In this document: positions 25,797 to 36,000 of the stretch, one piece after another | Numbering within the stretch: position 1 is the stretch's first letter | How the letters are laid out: the number at the start of each line of letters is the position of its first letter | Assembly (NCBI GenBank): GCA_024742475.1 | Contig: JANSYI010000024.1 | Coordinates: 62,001-126,000, forward strand | Source of the DNA: a bacterium | GTDB taxonomy: Bacteria > Myxococcota_A > Polyangia > Nannocystales > Nannocystaceae | DNA: 64,000 bases | Direction of reading: 5' to 3' | Notes under the pieces: generated by a model | What the model was told of the DNA's origin: nothing | Database searches by the model: none | What the model saw: the letters and a program-made list of their open reading frames with translations, nothing else | Program-made: the position numbers and the translations under genes

Positions 25797-26855
25797 TCAG
25801 CCGCGCTCGCTCGCGGCGGCTGCGATCTCCTGCGGATCGTACGCGCCCGTCTCGGTGATGATCTTCGTGATCAAGGCCGCGGGGGTCACGTCGAAGGCAG
25901 GGTTGCGGACGCCCACGCCCGCCGGGGTCAGCTGCTTTCCGCCGTGGCACATGACCTCGGTGGGCTTTCGCTGCTCGATCGGGATTTCATCGCCGCTGGG
26001 CAGGCTGAGATCGATGGTCGTCCACGGCGCCGCGACGTAGAACGGGATGCCGTGGTGCTTGCACAGCACGGCGACGGTGAAGGTCCCGATCTTGTTGGCG
26101 ACGTCACCGTTGCGAGCGATGCGGTCGGCACCCACGACGGCCGCCTTGATCTCTCCGGCGGCCATCAACGCCCCCGCCATGTTGTCGGCGATCACCTCGA
26201 CGGGCACACCATCGTGCTGCAGTTCCCACGCCGTGAGGCGAGCGCCCTGAAGGACGGGGCGCGTCTCGTCGGCCAGCACGGTGTAGCGCTTGCCGAGCTC
26301 GCGCCCGCGGCGAAGCACACCCAAGGCGGTTCCGTAGCCCGCGGTCGCGAGCGCGCCGGCGTTGCAGTGCGTCAACACGGCGCCGTCGTCAGGCAGCAGG
26401 GGCGCGCCATGACCGGCCATCGCCAAGCACGACACGAGGTCGCCTTCGGCGTGCGCCTTGGCGGTGCTCATTACGACCGCGCGCATCGTCGCCGCGTCGG
26501 CGTCGGCCGGAAGCGCCGCGATGGCCTCGCGGATCTCCCGCAGCGCGACGAAGAGGTTCACCGCGGTCGGGCGGGTGTTCGATAGCCGGACGCAGGCCTG
26601 CTCGAGTTGGGCTCGAAACCGAAGCGGCTCGTCGTCGAAGGCCCGCACGCATACCGCGAGCCCCAACGCCGCAACACAAGCGATCGCGGGCGCGCCGCGG
26701 ACATAGAGGTCCTCGATCGCCACCGCCACCGCCTCCACGTCGCGCGGTTCGATCCAGGTCTCCTCGTCCGGCAGCTTTCGCTGGTCCAACACGCGGAGCG
26801 TCAGTCCCGCTTCATCGAGCACGAATGGGCGCACGTAGGACTCGGCATCGAACAC
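25797..26855 (-). CDS. mtnA: S-methyl-5-thioribose-1-phosphate isomerase
   Basis: A 352-residue eIF2B-related sugar-phosphate isomerase that converts methylthioribose-1-phosphate to methylthioribulose-1-phosphate in methionine salvage. Signatures: VRGAPAI, THCNAGALATAGYGTALGV (catalytic Cys), ADETRPVLQGARLTAWEL, and GADRIARNGDVANKIGT (catalytic Asp). Length is normal. Start GTG 26855 is preceded by AGGAAC. No other methionine-salvage genes are close; the downstream partner is a terpene synthase. A role with 5-deoxyribose-phosphate is an alternative known for relatives. Confidence 0.93.
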   Translation of the reverse strand: MFDAESYVRPFVLDEAGLTLRVLDQRKLPDEETWIEPRDVEAVAVAIEDLYVRGAPAIACVAALGLAVCVRAFDDEPLRFRAQLEQACVRLSNTRPTAVNLFVALREIREAIAALPADADAATMRAVVMSTAKAHAEGDLVSCLAMAGHGAPLLPDDGAVLTHCNAGALATAGYGTALGVLRRGRELGKRYTVLADETRPVLQGARLTAWELQHDGVPVEVIADNMAGALMAAGEIKAAVVGADRIARNGDVANKIGTFTVAVLCKHHGIPFYVAAPWTTIDLSLPSGDEIPIEQRKPTEVMCHGGKQLTPAGVGVRNPAFDVTPAALITKIITETGAYDPQEIAAAASERG

Positions 26856-26944
26856 GTCGCGTTCCTACCATGTGAGGAGGCTCTGGTGACCGAGGAGCGC
26901 ACGCCGCAACCGCGCTGATACGCTCCACGCGCTTCGCGCTCGGT

Positions 26945-27829
26945 ATGTCACGACGGCTGAAAATCCTCTCCGACTTCGACGGCGTCTGGACCAACCAGGG
27001 TCCAGAAGCATCTCTCCTGCTCGACTGGATGATCGGGAAGCTCGGCGAGCTCTCCGGCGTCCCTGCTCCGGAGGCGAACGAGGAGCTGCGAGCGCTGTGC
27101 GCGGGCATGAAGAACGCGCCGGCGCAGCACGGGTGGGCGCCCGACGGCCGCATCTCGGCCTACCTCGACGAGGACCCGCTCGTGGAGTCGAGCGCGCTGA
27201 CTCGGCTGCTCGCCCAAGGCACGGACCCGCGAGGCCAACGCTATGTCGACGCGGTGAAGTCAGCCGGGCACGCGTCTCTGGCCGACTTCAGCGAGTGGTG
27301 CTTTCGAACCGCGACGGCCAGCTTTCGAGACGCGCATCCGCCGTGCATCGTGCCCGACGCAGCGAACCTCCTCGCGGCGATCGAAGACGCTGGCGCCGAG
27401 GTGGTCATCATCTCGAACTCGGGCGCCGACAAGATCGCCCACTGGTTCCAGTCCGCGGGCGTCGACGCCGGAGAAGGCGAAGGGCACGCGCTGCGCCTGC
27501 GCGGCTCGGCCATGAAGTGGTTCCTTGGGGACGGGGACGACGCCATCGAAGTCGGGGGCCGCCGCATCCACGTCGACCGCCCGAAGTACCGCGCCGCCAT
27601 CGAGGCTGAGAACCCCGACCTCATCATCGGGGACGTCTTCTCGCTCGACCTCGCCCTCCCGCACGTGATGCGCAGCCGCGGCGAGCGTCAAGCTCCGGCC
27701 ACGCTTTGCTTGCGTCGGCACGCACACACGCCCCGATGGGTGACCGAAACCAAGGCGGGCGGCGCAATCGATCACATCGTGGGCAGCGTCGCCGAGCTTC
27801 CGGCGATCGTCCGCGACCTTCTCCGCTAG
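26945..27829 (+). CDS. HAD-superfamily hydrolase
   Basis: 294 residues with the haloacid dehalogenase signature. Motif I is LSDFDGVWT (nucleophile Asp10 and Asp12), motif II is VVIISNSG, a lysine follows in HVDRPKYRA, and motif IV is LIIGDVFSLDLALP. A roughly 100-residue cap is inserted after motif I. It is probably a small-molecule phosphatase; substrate is unknown. It is the first gene of a four-gene plus-strand operon (24 bases to the next gene) and diverges from mtnA across 89 bases. Confidence 0.8.
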   Translation: MSRRLKILSDFDGVWTNQGPEASLLLDWMIGKLGELSGVPAPEANEELRALCAGMKNAPAQHGWAPDGRISAYLDEDPLVESSALTRLLAQGTDPRGQRYVDAVKSAGHASLADFSEWCFRTATASFRDAHPPCIVPDAANLLAAIEDAGAEVVIISNSGADKIAHWFQSAGVDAGEGEGHALRLRGSAMKWFLGDGDDAIEVGGRRIHVDRPKYRAAIEAENPDLIIGDVFSLDLALPHVMRSRGERQAPATLCLRRHAHTPRWVTETKAGGAIDHIVGSVAELPAIVRDLLR

Positions 27830-27853
27830 GCCCACTGAGCGAGGACCCCCGTC

Positions 27854-29230
27854 ATGCCGCAGTGGCTTTCAGACTTCAGCCCGATCCTGATCCTCCTCGT
27901 CGTGATCGCGGTGACGATCGGGCGGCTGCCCAAGATCGACGTCGGCCACACGCCCGAGTTCCGAGCCCGCAGGATCCGCAACTGGCTCCCGGTCGGGCTG
28001 CTCTACGCGTTCTTGTACATGGGGCGCTACAACCTCACGGTCGCCAAAGGAGCCTTTGGCGAGCTGATGACCAACAGCGACTTCGGCACGATCTTCGGCA
28101 TCGGCACCGCGGTCTACGGCACGGCGTTCTTGGTCAATGGGCCGCTGACCGACCGCATCGGCGGAAAGAAGGCCGTCCTCATCGGGGCGGTGGGCTCGTT
28201 GCTCGCCAACGCGGCGATGGGCTGGGTCACCCTGCAAGGGGAGACGGAGAATCTGGTGGCCACGTTCTCCGTGCTGTACGGGGTCAACATGTACTTTCAG
28301 AGCTTCGGCGCGGTCTCGATCGTCAAGATCAACGCGCCGTGGTTCCACGTCCGTGAGCGGGGTGTCTTCGGAGCCATCTTCGGCATCCTCATTTCGCTGG
28401 GCATCTACTTCGCGTTCGACGTCGGAGGCATGATCGTCGACGCGTTCGACCTCCCGTGGGTCTTCTTCGCCCCGTCGCTGCTGCTCGCCGTGGTCGGCGT
28501 GGTGGTCATCATCACGGTGAAGAACACCCCCGGAGAAGCTGGGCACGAGGACTTCGACACCGCGGACGCATCCTCCGGTGACGATGGCCCGCGGCTGCCG
28601 GCCGTGCAGGTGTTCAAGATGATGCTCAGCAGCTCGGTGGTGATGACCATCGCTGCGATCGAGTTCTGCAGCGGGTTCCTGCGTCAGGCGATCATGCAGT
28701 GGTACCGGACCTACGCGAAGGGCATCGGCCAAACCGACAGCTTCGTGTACGAGAACTGGGGGATGCTGCTTTGCTGCGCCGGCATCATGGGAGGGGTGTT
28801 CGCCGGGACCATCTCCGACCACGTCTTCGGGTCGCGACGGGGTCCCGTGGCAGCGGTCCTGTACGCGCTGATGCTCGTCAGCGCCATCGTGCTGGTGTTC
28901 TTGATCGGCTCGCCTGCGCTGCCGTGGACGATCGTGTTCATGTCGATGTGCGTCATCGGGGTGCACGGCATGCTCAGCGGCACCGCCAGCATGGACTTTG
29001 GAGGTCGCAAGAACGTCGGCGTGGCCGTCGGCATCATCGACGGCTTCGTCTACGCTGGCACCGCCGTCATGTCGTTCACCTATGGCGCGATCCTCCCCGA
29101 GGGTGAGGCGCAGGCGGTGCTCGACAACTGGACCGCCTGGCCCGTGGCGATGATCCCCGTCGCCATCATCGGCCTCGTGCTCGCGCGCAGGGTCTGGCAC
29201 GCCAAACCCCAAGGCAAGCGCAAGGACTAG
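27854..29230 (+). CDS. MFS transporter, organophosphate:phosphate antiporter (GlpT/UhpT-like) type
   Basis: 458 residues with about 12 membrane helices. VGLLYAFLYMGRYNLTVAKGAFGEL, GPLTDRIGGKKAVLIGAVG and the central YGVNMYFQSFGAVSIVKINAPWF resemble the OPA family, which exchanges sugar phosphates or glycerol-3-phosphate for phosphate. An extra N-terminal helix (ILILLVVIAVTIGRL) precedes the core. The upstream HAD phosphatase suggests work on a phosphorylated solute, but the substrate is inferred. GAGGA precedes the ATG at 27854. Confidence 0.85.
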   Translation: MPQWLSDFSPILILLVVIAVTIGRLPKIDVGHTPEFRARRIRNWLPVGLLYAFLYMGRYNLTVAKGAFGELMTNSDFGTIFGIGTAVYGTAFLVNGPLTDRIGGKKAVLIGAVGSLLANAAMGWVTLQGETENLVATFSVLYGVNMYFQSFGAVSIVKINAPWFHVRERGVFGAIFGILISLGIYFAFDVGGMIVDAFDLPWVFFAPSLLLAVVGVVVIITVKNTPGEAGHEDFDTADASSGDDGPRLPAVQVFKMMLSSSVVMTIAAIEFCSGFLRQAIMQWYRTYAKGIGQTDSFVYENWGMLLCCAGIMGGVFAGTISDHVFGSRRGPVAAVLYALMLVSAIVLVFLIGSPALPWTIVFMSMCVIGVHGMLSGTASMDFGGRKNVGVAVGIIDGFVYAGTAVMSFTYGAILPEGEAQAVLDNWTAWPVAMIPVAIIGLVLARRVWHAKPQGKRKD

Positions 29231-29235
29231 CCTCC

Positions 29236-30294
29236 ATGAACTCGACTCGACGTACCCGATGGTTGGGAGCCGCGGCCGCTTTGAGCTTGCTCGGCGCACT
29301 CGCGGGTTCGCTGTGGCAACCCGCTGCGGCACATGCATGTGGCATCTTCGCGCCCAAGCTCGCCCCAGAAGAGCGCCCCACCCTGTCTCGCGAAAAGGTG
29401 CTCATCGTGCACGATGCCGCCTCGGGCGTGGAGCACTTCGTGCGCGAGGTGGTCTTCGACAAAGCGGGCGATCCGTTCGGTTTCGTCGTCCCCACGCCGA
29501 GCCAGCCGACGGTGCACGCCGTCGAGACCACGCCGTTCACGGCGCTGCGCAAGGCCTTCCCCTTCCGTCCCCAGCCCCGCGGAAAGGCTGCGAGAGGACT
29601 CGGCAAAGGGGCGCCCCCACCCAGCAAGGGTGTGCAGGTCCTCGACGTGCAGAGGGTGGGCAGCTTCAAAGCGTTCGTCCTCGCCGCGACCGACCAGTCC
29701 GCGCTGGCCACCTGGCTCACCGACAACGGCTTCGACTCCCCCCCAGAGGCTCAGGCGTGGCTCGAGCACTACGTCCAGCTCGGCTTCTACTACGTCGCGC
29801 TCCGCTACGAGCCGCCCGCCAGCGACGCCGCCGCAGGCCCCGTCAGCATGGACGCGGAGACGCTGCGCATCACGTTCGACGCGCCGCTGCCCTACTACCC
29901 CTACCTCGAACCTCGGGCGCCCGAGACCCCCAGCGAGGATCCCCGACTCCTCGAGGTCTGGTACGTCGGCGCAGAACCGATGGTCCCCGTCGCCGTTCAC
30001 ACAGGTGACGCCGGCTCCGCCTGGGTTCGTCCGTGGAGGGCAGGCAAGCGCTACCCGGACGCACGCGACAGGATCCTGGGCGCGGCCGGGACCCAGCTGT
30101 CCGGGCTACTGCCCGAGGGCTCCCTTCAGCTGCAGACGTTTCAAGACCAGAAGCGACGCCGCGACGGCTTTGGCGATGTGGTGCTCGTGCCCGAGACGGG
30201 CGGCCCCCTGAGCCCGGAGCGTCGGGAGGCCCTCGCTACGTTCGTTTCCGTGCTCGACCCATCACTCCCTGTGGCCGGGGAGGTCGAACGATGA
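29236..30294 (+). CDS. DUF2330-family secreted protein
   Basis: 352 residues. A Sec signal peptide (LGAAAALSLLGALAGSLWQPAAAHA) ends before CGIFAP. The mature start HACGIFAPKL and VLIVHDAASGVEHFVREVVF match the DUF2330 family, seen in myxobacteria and some other bacteria, whose members often have a C-terminal membrane anchor. None is clear here. VPTPSQPTVHAVE and YVALRY segments fit the family's beta-rich core. Function is unknown. It is 5 bases after the transporter stop and overlaps the next gene. Confidence 0.78.
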   Translation: MNSTRRTRWLGAAAALSLLGALAGSLWQPAAAHACGIFAPKLAPEERPTLSREKVLIVHDAASGVEHFVREVVFDKAGDPFGFVVPTPSQPTVHAVETTPFTALRKAFPFRPQPRGKAARGLGKGAPPPSKGVQVLDVQRVGSFKAFVLAATDQSALATWLTDNGFDSPPEAQAWLEHYVQLGFYYVALRYEPPASDAAAGPVSMDAETLRITFDAPLPYYPYLEPRAPETPSEDPRLLEVWYVGAEPMVPVAVHTGDAGSAWVRPWRAGKRYPDARDRILGAAGTQLSGLLPEGSLQLQTFQDQKRRRDGFGDVVLVPETGGPLSPERREALATFVSVLDPSLPVAGEVER

Positions 30295-30638
30295 AGCATC
30301 TGTGGCTCCCCACCGCCCTGGCGCTGCTCTGCGCGTGTTCCGACCCTCCCACGCCGCACAGTCGGCCCAAGGAGTCGCCCCGCCCGGACCCCGCCGCCGA
30401 GCAGCCCGCCGCCGAACAGCCTCCGTCTGCGCTGCAGTCTGCGCAGCAGGGCAAAGGCCCCGGGCCCCTGCCGCAGAGCGATCAGGAGGTTGGGCGAAGA
30501 GCCGCCGTCTACGCCTTGCTGGCCGGTGGAGACATTGCCAAGAACCTGCCCGAGCGCGCGAGCGACCCGGGGACCGCGTTCGATTCGAATCTCGCCGACG
30601 ACATGACGCCAGCGCAGGAGCGCAGCTCCCCACACTAG
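30291..30638 (+). CDS. Small lipoprotein
   Basis: 115 residues starting within the DUF2330 stop (ATGA). The signal peptide MKHLWLPTALALLCAC has a Cys lipobox (LCAC), followed by a Pro/Ala/Glu/Gln-rich disordered segment and a short C-terminal part. No family is recognised. Coupling suggests it is made with the DUF2330 protein. It converges with the lytic transglycosylase gene, 3 bases apart. Confidence 0.65.
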   Translation: MKHLWLPTALALLCACSDPPTPHSRPKESPRPDPAAEQPAAEQPPSALQSAQQGKGPGPLPQSDQEVGRRAAVYALLAGGDIAKNLPERASDPGTAFDSNLADDMTPAQERSSPH

Positions 30639-30641
30639 CGC

Positions 30642-31307
30642 TCACACGTCGGGAAAGCCCAGGCTCTCGAACGTCTGCTGGCCTCTGCGGACCCGCGCGA
30701 TGAACTTCTGCACGCCCTGCGGCATCTCGGTCTCGCCGTTGGCCTGCCACGAGCGCACGCGACCACCTCCGCGCCCGTAGGCGAACAGCGCGAGCTCGAC
30801 ATCGCCATCGAAGCGACCGAGCATGATCGACAGCAGCTTGGTGCCTGCTTGAATGCTGAACTCGGGGTCGTAGACGCGAACGCGTCGGCCCAGCTTCTTG
30901 GCCATGCCGCGGGCGGTGATCGGCATCAGCTGCATGAGCCCCTTGGCGCCCGAGCGGTTGCGGGCCTTGGGGTTGAACTTGCTCTCGGCCCAGATGATGC
31001 CGTTGATCAGGTTGGCATCGACGCCATGGTCGCTGGCGGCCTGCTTGACGAGCGGCTGCACCTTCTTGGCGCGCTTCATCTGCTCGGCGTCGAGCGTCAG
31101 CGGGTCGAACGCGGGCTCGGGCGTGGGCTCGGCGGCGGGAGGTGAAGGTTTGGCGGGCGCGGGCGGCTCGGGCTCGAGCGCCGGCGGCGGTGCCTCGGCG
31201 ACGACGGGCGCGGGCGCGGGCGAGGGCTTCGGCGCCGGCTGGGGTGCGGGCGCGGACGCACAGCCGACCCCGAGCGCGAGCATGGCGAGGAGGCGGCGAG
31301 CTACCAT
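30642..31307 (-). CDS. Lipoprotein lytic transglycosylase (SLT domain)
   Basis: 221 residues. The signal peptide MVARRLLAMLALGVGC has its lipobox Cys at 16. A Pro/Ala/Glu linker to about 70 is followed by an SLT domain. The catalytic Glu is E108 in INGIIWAESKFNPKA, followed by the family's RSGAKGLMQLMPITARGM and the NAG-binding tail LALFAYGRGGGRVRSW. It cleaves peptidoglycan between MurNAc and GlcNAc, probably tethered to the outer membrane. The ATG overlaps the stop of the upstream envelope protein by 7 bases, so they are cotranslated. Confidence 0.88.
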   Translation of the reverse strand: MVARRLLAMLALGVGCASAPAPQPAPKPSPAPAPVVAEAPPPALEPEPPAPAKPSPPAAEPTPEPAFDPLTLDAEQMKRAKKVQPLVKQAASDHGVDANLINGIIWAESKFNPKARNRSGAKGLMQLMPITARGMAKKLGRRVRVYDPEFSIQAGTKLLSIMLGRFDGDVELALFAYGRGGGRVRSWQANGETEMPQGVQKFIARVRRGQQTFESLGFPDV

Positions 31308-32311
31308 CGGCCGAAGACGATCTGACCGCCGATGGCGTTGATGTAGCGGTTGAAGTTCCGCACCATCGCCAGCTCGTAGGTGAGCCCGATACCCAGGTAG
31401 TACTTCTTCATCTTGCCCTTGCCCAGCGGGATGCGAGCCATCAGCTTGCTGGGGATCGCGAGCCCCTTGTCGCGCTCGAGGGTGCCGTCGGCGTAGCGGA
31501 GCCGGGAGAACGCGGCGCCCGCTCCGATGGTCGAGTAGTACCATTGGCCGCCAAAGGCGAACACGCCTCCGACGTGGCCATAGTTGGCCTTGATCTCGGT
31601 GGCGTTGCCGGCCTCGTCGTCGGGTCCCCCGATCTTCGCGCCAAACAAGCCGCCGGCGAGCGCATAGAGGCCGAAGTTCTTCGAGAAGTTGAAGCCCACG
31701 CCCCAGTCCATCGCGTACGAGGCGTGGCCCGCGTTGACGCCCTCGCCCCGCCAGTGCGAGTAGGTCGCGCCGTGCATCGTGAACGCGCCGAGCAGGGCAT
31801 GCTCCCGCTTGTCCCGCCGCTCCTTGCGGCGCTTCTGCGCCTCGGTGAGTTCTTCGTCGCCCTCGTCCTCTTCCTCGTCGGCAGGGACGGGGTCGGCAGG
31901 CGCCTCGAGAGCCGCGATCTCCTGTTGGGGCTGGGCGGCGGGGGGCGGCTGCACCACGCGCACGGCCGTGGCGTTCGCCTTGGGAATGGTGACGACGTTG
32001 CCGTCTGCCTTGACCAGCACGACCTGGGCCCCGTCGCTGCGAAGCAGCTCGCCCTGGAACGGACCGCCGGAGGTCTGCACCTCGACGTTGCGGCCCACCA
32101 ACGCGTCCCACGCGGCGTCCGAGACCGCAGGCGCGCTCGCCGTGGTTCGAGCCGGAGCGGGTGCCGTGGTCGCCGGGGGCGGTAGCGCGGCATCCACCTC
32201 GCCGGGGCGCTGTACGGGCGCAGGCGCTTCGGCAGCCGCGGGTGACTCGGCCTCGGCGGGTTGGGCGAGGGCGGCCACGACGCCAAGTCCAGCGACGATC
32301 GTCGTCAGCAT
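31301..32311 (-). CDS. Secreted envelope protein with LSm-like segment and barrel-like C-terminus
   Basis: 336 residues. A cleavable signal peptide (MLTTIVAGLGVVAALAQPAEA) is followed by a Pro/Ala linker. A compact beta segment near residues 70-118 (LVGRNVEVQTSGGPFQGELL, VLVKADGNVVTI) resembles an Sm-like small barrel. After a highly charged acidic/basic stretch, the C-terminal 170 residues alternate aromatic strands (YGHVGGVFAFGGQWYYSTIG) and end in FGRW, suggesting an outer-membrane barrel. Function is unknown; coupling to a lytic transglycosylase points to the envelope. Confidence 0.65.
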   Translation of the reverse strand: MLTTIVAGLGVVAALAQPAEAESPAAAEAPAPVQRPGEVDAALPPPATTAPAPARTTASAPAVSDAAWDALVGRNVEVQTSGGPFQGELLRSDGAQVVLVKADGNVVTIPKANATAVRVVQPPPAAQPQQEIAALEAPADPVPADEEEDEGDEELTEAQKRRKERRDKREHALLGAFTMHGATYSHWRGEGVNAGHASYAMDWGVGFNFSKNFGLYALAGGLFGAKIGGPDDEAGNATEIKANYGHVGGVFAFGGQWYYSTIGAGAAFSRLRYADGTLERDKGLAIPSKLMARIPLGKGKMKKYYLGIGLTYELAMVRNFNRYINAIGGQIVFGRW

Positions 32312-32402
32312 TCACGGAGGATGCGCGGCTCGGAGACGTTGCACAAGGGCCGTGGTGTGGACCGCGTCACCGCCCCCGGGTGCCCGTGGTCGGCGCCTAG
32401 AG

Positions 32403-32972
32403 TCATGTGCGAACGTCGGCGAGCATTTCGCCGTAGAGCGCAGCGAGCTCGGGCAGCTGGTAGTGCGCATTGAGGCCGCTGGGGTTGGGCAGCACCCACA
32501 GTCGCGCACCACCGAGCGTTTCATCCTGCGCCCCGATCTGGGCCTTGGGGCGGCGGTATGCCTGGCGATACGCAGTCACACCGACCACCGCGACCGCGCG
32601 CACGCGATAGCGCCCCACGGCTTCCTCCAGGAGCGCACCACCCTCTCGCAGCTCGGCCGCCGACAGCTCCGACGCCTTGGCGGTCGGCCGCGCGGCGAGG
32701 TTGGTGAGCCCCCCGCCCCATTCGGGCAGACGGTGGTCCTCCGAGGGGTGCAGCAGACGCGGCGTCATGCCAGCGCGGTGCAACGCAGGCCAGAACCGAT
32801 TGCCGGGCCGAGCAAAGTGGTGCCCCACCGCGGCGCTGTAGAGGCTCGGGTTGATGCCCACGAACAGCACGTCGAGGTCGTCGGCGAGCACGTCGGGCAG
32901 CAGGCCATCGCGGGCAGCCTCGAGCGCTTCGGGGCTGGGCGTCTCGAATCTCATGCGAGCCAGAGGGTACAT
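32403..32972 (-). CDS. mug: Mug/TDG-type mismatch uracil (G:T/U) DNA glycosylase
   Basis: A 189-residue uracil-DNA glycosylase superfamily member. Motif A is LFVGINPSLYSAAVG (GINP, N41) followed by FARPGNRFWPALHRAG. The second motif is LPNPSGLNAHY, matching the NPSG wedge of Mug. The protein should excise U or T opposite G. The ATG at 32972 is preceded by AAGGA at 8 bases; ATG 32954 is a shorter alternative. It diverges from the large VIT/vWA gene. Confidence 0.88.
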   Translation of the reverse strand: MYPLARMRFETPSPEALEAARDGLLPDVLADDLDVLFVGINPSLYSAAVGHHFARPGNRFWPALHRAGMTPRLLHPSEDHRLPEWGGGLTNLAARPTAKASELSAAELREGGALLEEAVGRYRVRAVAVVGVTAYRQAYRRPKAQIGAQDETLGGARLWVLPNPSGLNAHYQLPELAALYGEMLADVRT

Positions 32973-33061
32973 GGGTGGTCCTTCGAGCCGGAACAGCGCG
33001 AAATCTGGCCGATGAACGGCCCGCCGGGAACCTCCGCGCTCCGCGTCTGTCTGAAGCGCTG

Positions 33062-36000
33062 ATGCCCGTCCGCGCCTCACTCCTCGGTGCCGTCCTCGTG
33101 GCCGCGTGCACGGCAAAGCCCAAGGCGCCGGGTACGGACGACGCTCCAGCGCCCCTGGCAGAGCGCCCGCTCGACGTCGTCGAAGCCGAGCTCCCCGCGA
33201 GGACGCTGCCCGAGCCGGGGGCCACCAAGGCACCCCCGTTTCAGCTCACGGCAAGCGACGGAACCGGGCTCGAGGTCGTTTCGCTGAAGGCGAGGGCCGT
33301 CGTGCAGGGTCCCCTCGCGCTCACCGAGCTGCATCTGACCTTCGACAACCCACAGGCGCGGACCATCGAAGGCCGGTTTCAAATCGATCTCCCACCCAAC
33401 GCCGCGATCTCGCGCTTCGCCATGAAGGTCGCCGCCGGCTGGCAGGAGGGCGAGGTCGTCGAGCGCCAGGCCGCGCGCAAGGTCTACGAGGACTTCCTGC
33501 ATCGCAAGCAAGATCCGGCGCTGCTCGAAAAACAAGCCGGCAACCGCTTTAGCGCGCGGGTCTTCCCGATCCCTGCCAAGGGTCGCAAGGAGCTGATCGT
33601 CTCCTACTCACAAGAGCTCCCCGACGGCGACCAACCCTACTCGCTGCTGCTCGCCGGTCTGCCCGAGCTCGAGTCCCTCGACGTGGCGGTCATCATCGAC
33701 GAGGCGGAGCAGGGCAACGCGGCGACTTCGGTCGGAGGGGTCGAGGCCACCCGGCGCGTCATCAAGCTCCGAAAGGAGCACTACATGCCGACGGACGACC
33801 TCCGCGTGGAGAGCCGCACCAAGGCCGCCGCCGTGGGTCTACGCAGCGGAGGCCTCGCCGTCGCGCGAGTCCCGGTCGCGGGCTCGCGCGCGCCCCAACC
33901 CATCGACGACCTGACGATCTTGTTCGACACCAGCGCCTCCAGGTCGCTGGGTTTCGACGCGCAGGTCCGGCGCCTGGCCGATCTCGTCGATGCGATCGCG
34001 GCTGGCTCCGACGTCCACCTGCGCGTCATCGCCTTCGACAACGACGTCGCCAAGATCTTCGACGGCGACGCCAACGACTTCGACGACAGCCACATCGAGG
34101 CGCTCTACTCGCGACGTGCCATGGGCGCGTCGGATCTGGAGCACGCGCTCGAGCGGCTGAAGCTCGCCGGCGTCAGCAGCCGAGTCCTGCTCGTCACCGA
34201 CGGCATCGCCACCGCGGGCAAAGCCGAGGCTGTGGACCTGCAAGCGGCCATCAAGGAGCTTGGCAAAGCTGGCCTCGAGCGGCTCGACGCCGTCGTCGAT
34301 GGCGGACTGCGCGACGAGGAGGTCCTCGAGTCCCTCACGACCGTACTCTCGACCTCCGGCGTGGTCATGGATGGTGCGCTGGGGACCGGCCAGATCGTCT
34401 CGAAGCTGACCAAGGCCACCTACACCGACGTCAAGGTCGTCGTACCGGGCAGCCGTTTCGTCTGGCCCACCGAAGTCAGCGGCGTTCAGCCGGGCGACGA
34501 AGTCCTGGTCTACGCCGACCTGCCAAAGAGCGCCGCGATGACGGTGACGCTCACAGGCGAGGAGACGATCGCCGAGTCCACCCCGCTGCTCACCAAGGTC
34601 GAACGGCCCTTGCTCGAGCGAGCGCTCGTCAGCGCCCGCATCGCCTCGAAGACACTCGAGCGCTCCGCCCTCCCCACCGACGACGATGCGGGTCGAAGCG
34701 CGCTGGCCCAGCAGATCGTCGCGCTCTCGACCAAGCACCGGGTGCTCTCGGACTTCACGGCGCTGCTCGTGCTCGAGACCGAAGCGGACTATCGACGCTT
34801 CGATATCGACCGCAAGGCGCTCGCCGACATCCTCACGGTCGATGCCGGCGGTGTTGCCCTCCTACAACGCAAGGACACCATCGACCTGCCGCCCGATAGC
34901 CTGCCGCGTTTCGCCCTCGAAGAAGGGTTCATGGGGGGCGATGGAGCGCAGGCTCTCGGCAACGACGACGAGGACGTCTGGGGCGGACTGACAGGGTCCG
35001 AGATCGGTGAGGCCCGAGGCTCGGGCGGTCTGGGCCTGATCGGCACCGGGCGAGGTGGAGGTGGAACCGGCAAAGGGACGATCGGGCTGGGCAACACCGG
35101 GCTCATCGGTGCGGGCGGAGGCGGCGGAGCGAGCAGCGGGTACGGCCGCGGCAGCGGATCGGGGTTCGGCGGCCGAGGACGGAGCGTCCCGCGGGTGCGC
35201 CAAGGCAAGGCCGTCGTCAGCGGTGCCCTCGACAAGGACATCATTCGCCGGATCGTCCGCGCCCACATCAACGAGGTCCGCTACTGCTACAACCAAGGGC
35301 TCGTGCGGGACGAGAACCTCAGCGGCAGGCTGACCGTCGAGTTCACGATCAACGCACAAGGCCGCGTCAGCAAGGTCTCCCAGGCATCGACCACGGTGGC
35401 CGACCGCAAGGTCAACAAGTGCATCGCCAAGGCCGTCAAGCGCTGGAAGTTCCCCAAACCGCGAGGAGGCGCGAGCGTCGAGGTCTCCTACCCCTTCGTC
35501 CTCGGCGACGGGAAGGGAACGCCCCTCACGCCCGAGACCGACGAGGAGCGCAGAGCCCGAGAGGAGCGCGAGCGGATCGAGGAGGAGAGGCGGGCGCGCG
35601 AGCAAGCCAAGCGTCTGGCCGAGGAGGCCAAGCAGAAGCGACTCGATGGCTACGAGGGCAAGATGCTCGAGGTCATGACCCTGCTCGACGAGGGCGACGC
35701 CCCCAAGGCACTCGACGTTGCCCTGCAATGGAGGGACGAGTCCGTGGGCGACGTGCTCGCGTTGGTGGCGCTTGGTGAGGCACTCGAGGCGATGGACGAG
35801 CCACGAGAAGCCGCACGCGCCTACGCCTCGCTGATCGACCTCTTCCCATCCCGCGCCGACCTGCGTCGCTATGCCGGGTATCGCCTCGGCCGCGTCGGTG
35901 AGGCCGGGCGCGCGCTCGCGGTCGACACCTATCGGCACGCGGTCGAGCAACGCCCCGACCACCCCAACAGCCACCGTCTGCTCGCTTACGCCCTGTTGCG

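Noticed and set aside
27869..29338. Minus-strand 489-codon frame opposite the OPA transporter
   Set aside because: His/Asp/Arg-rich antisense shadow of transmembrane coding; the plus frame has clear membrane helices and a good ribosome binding site.
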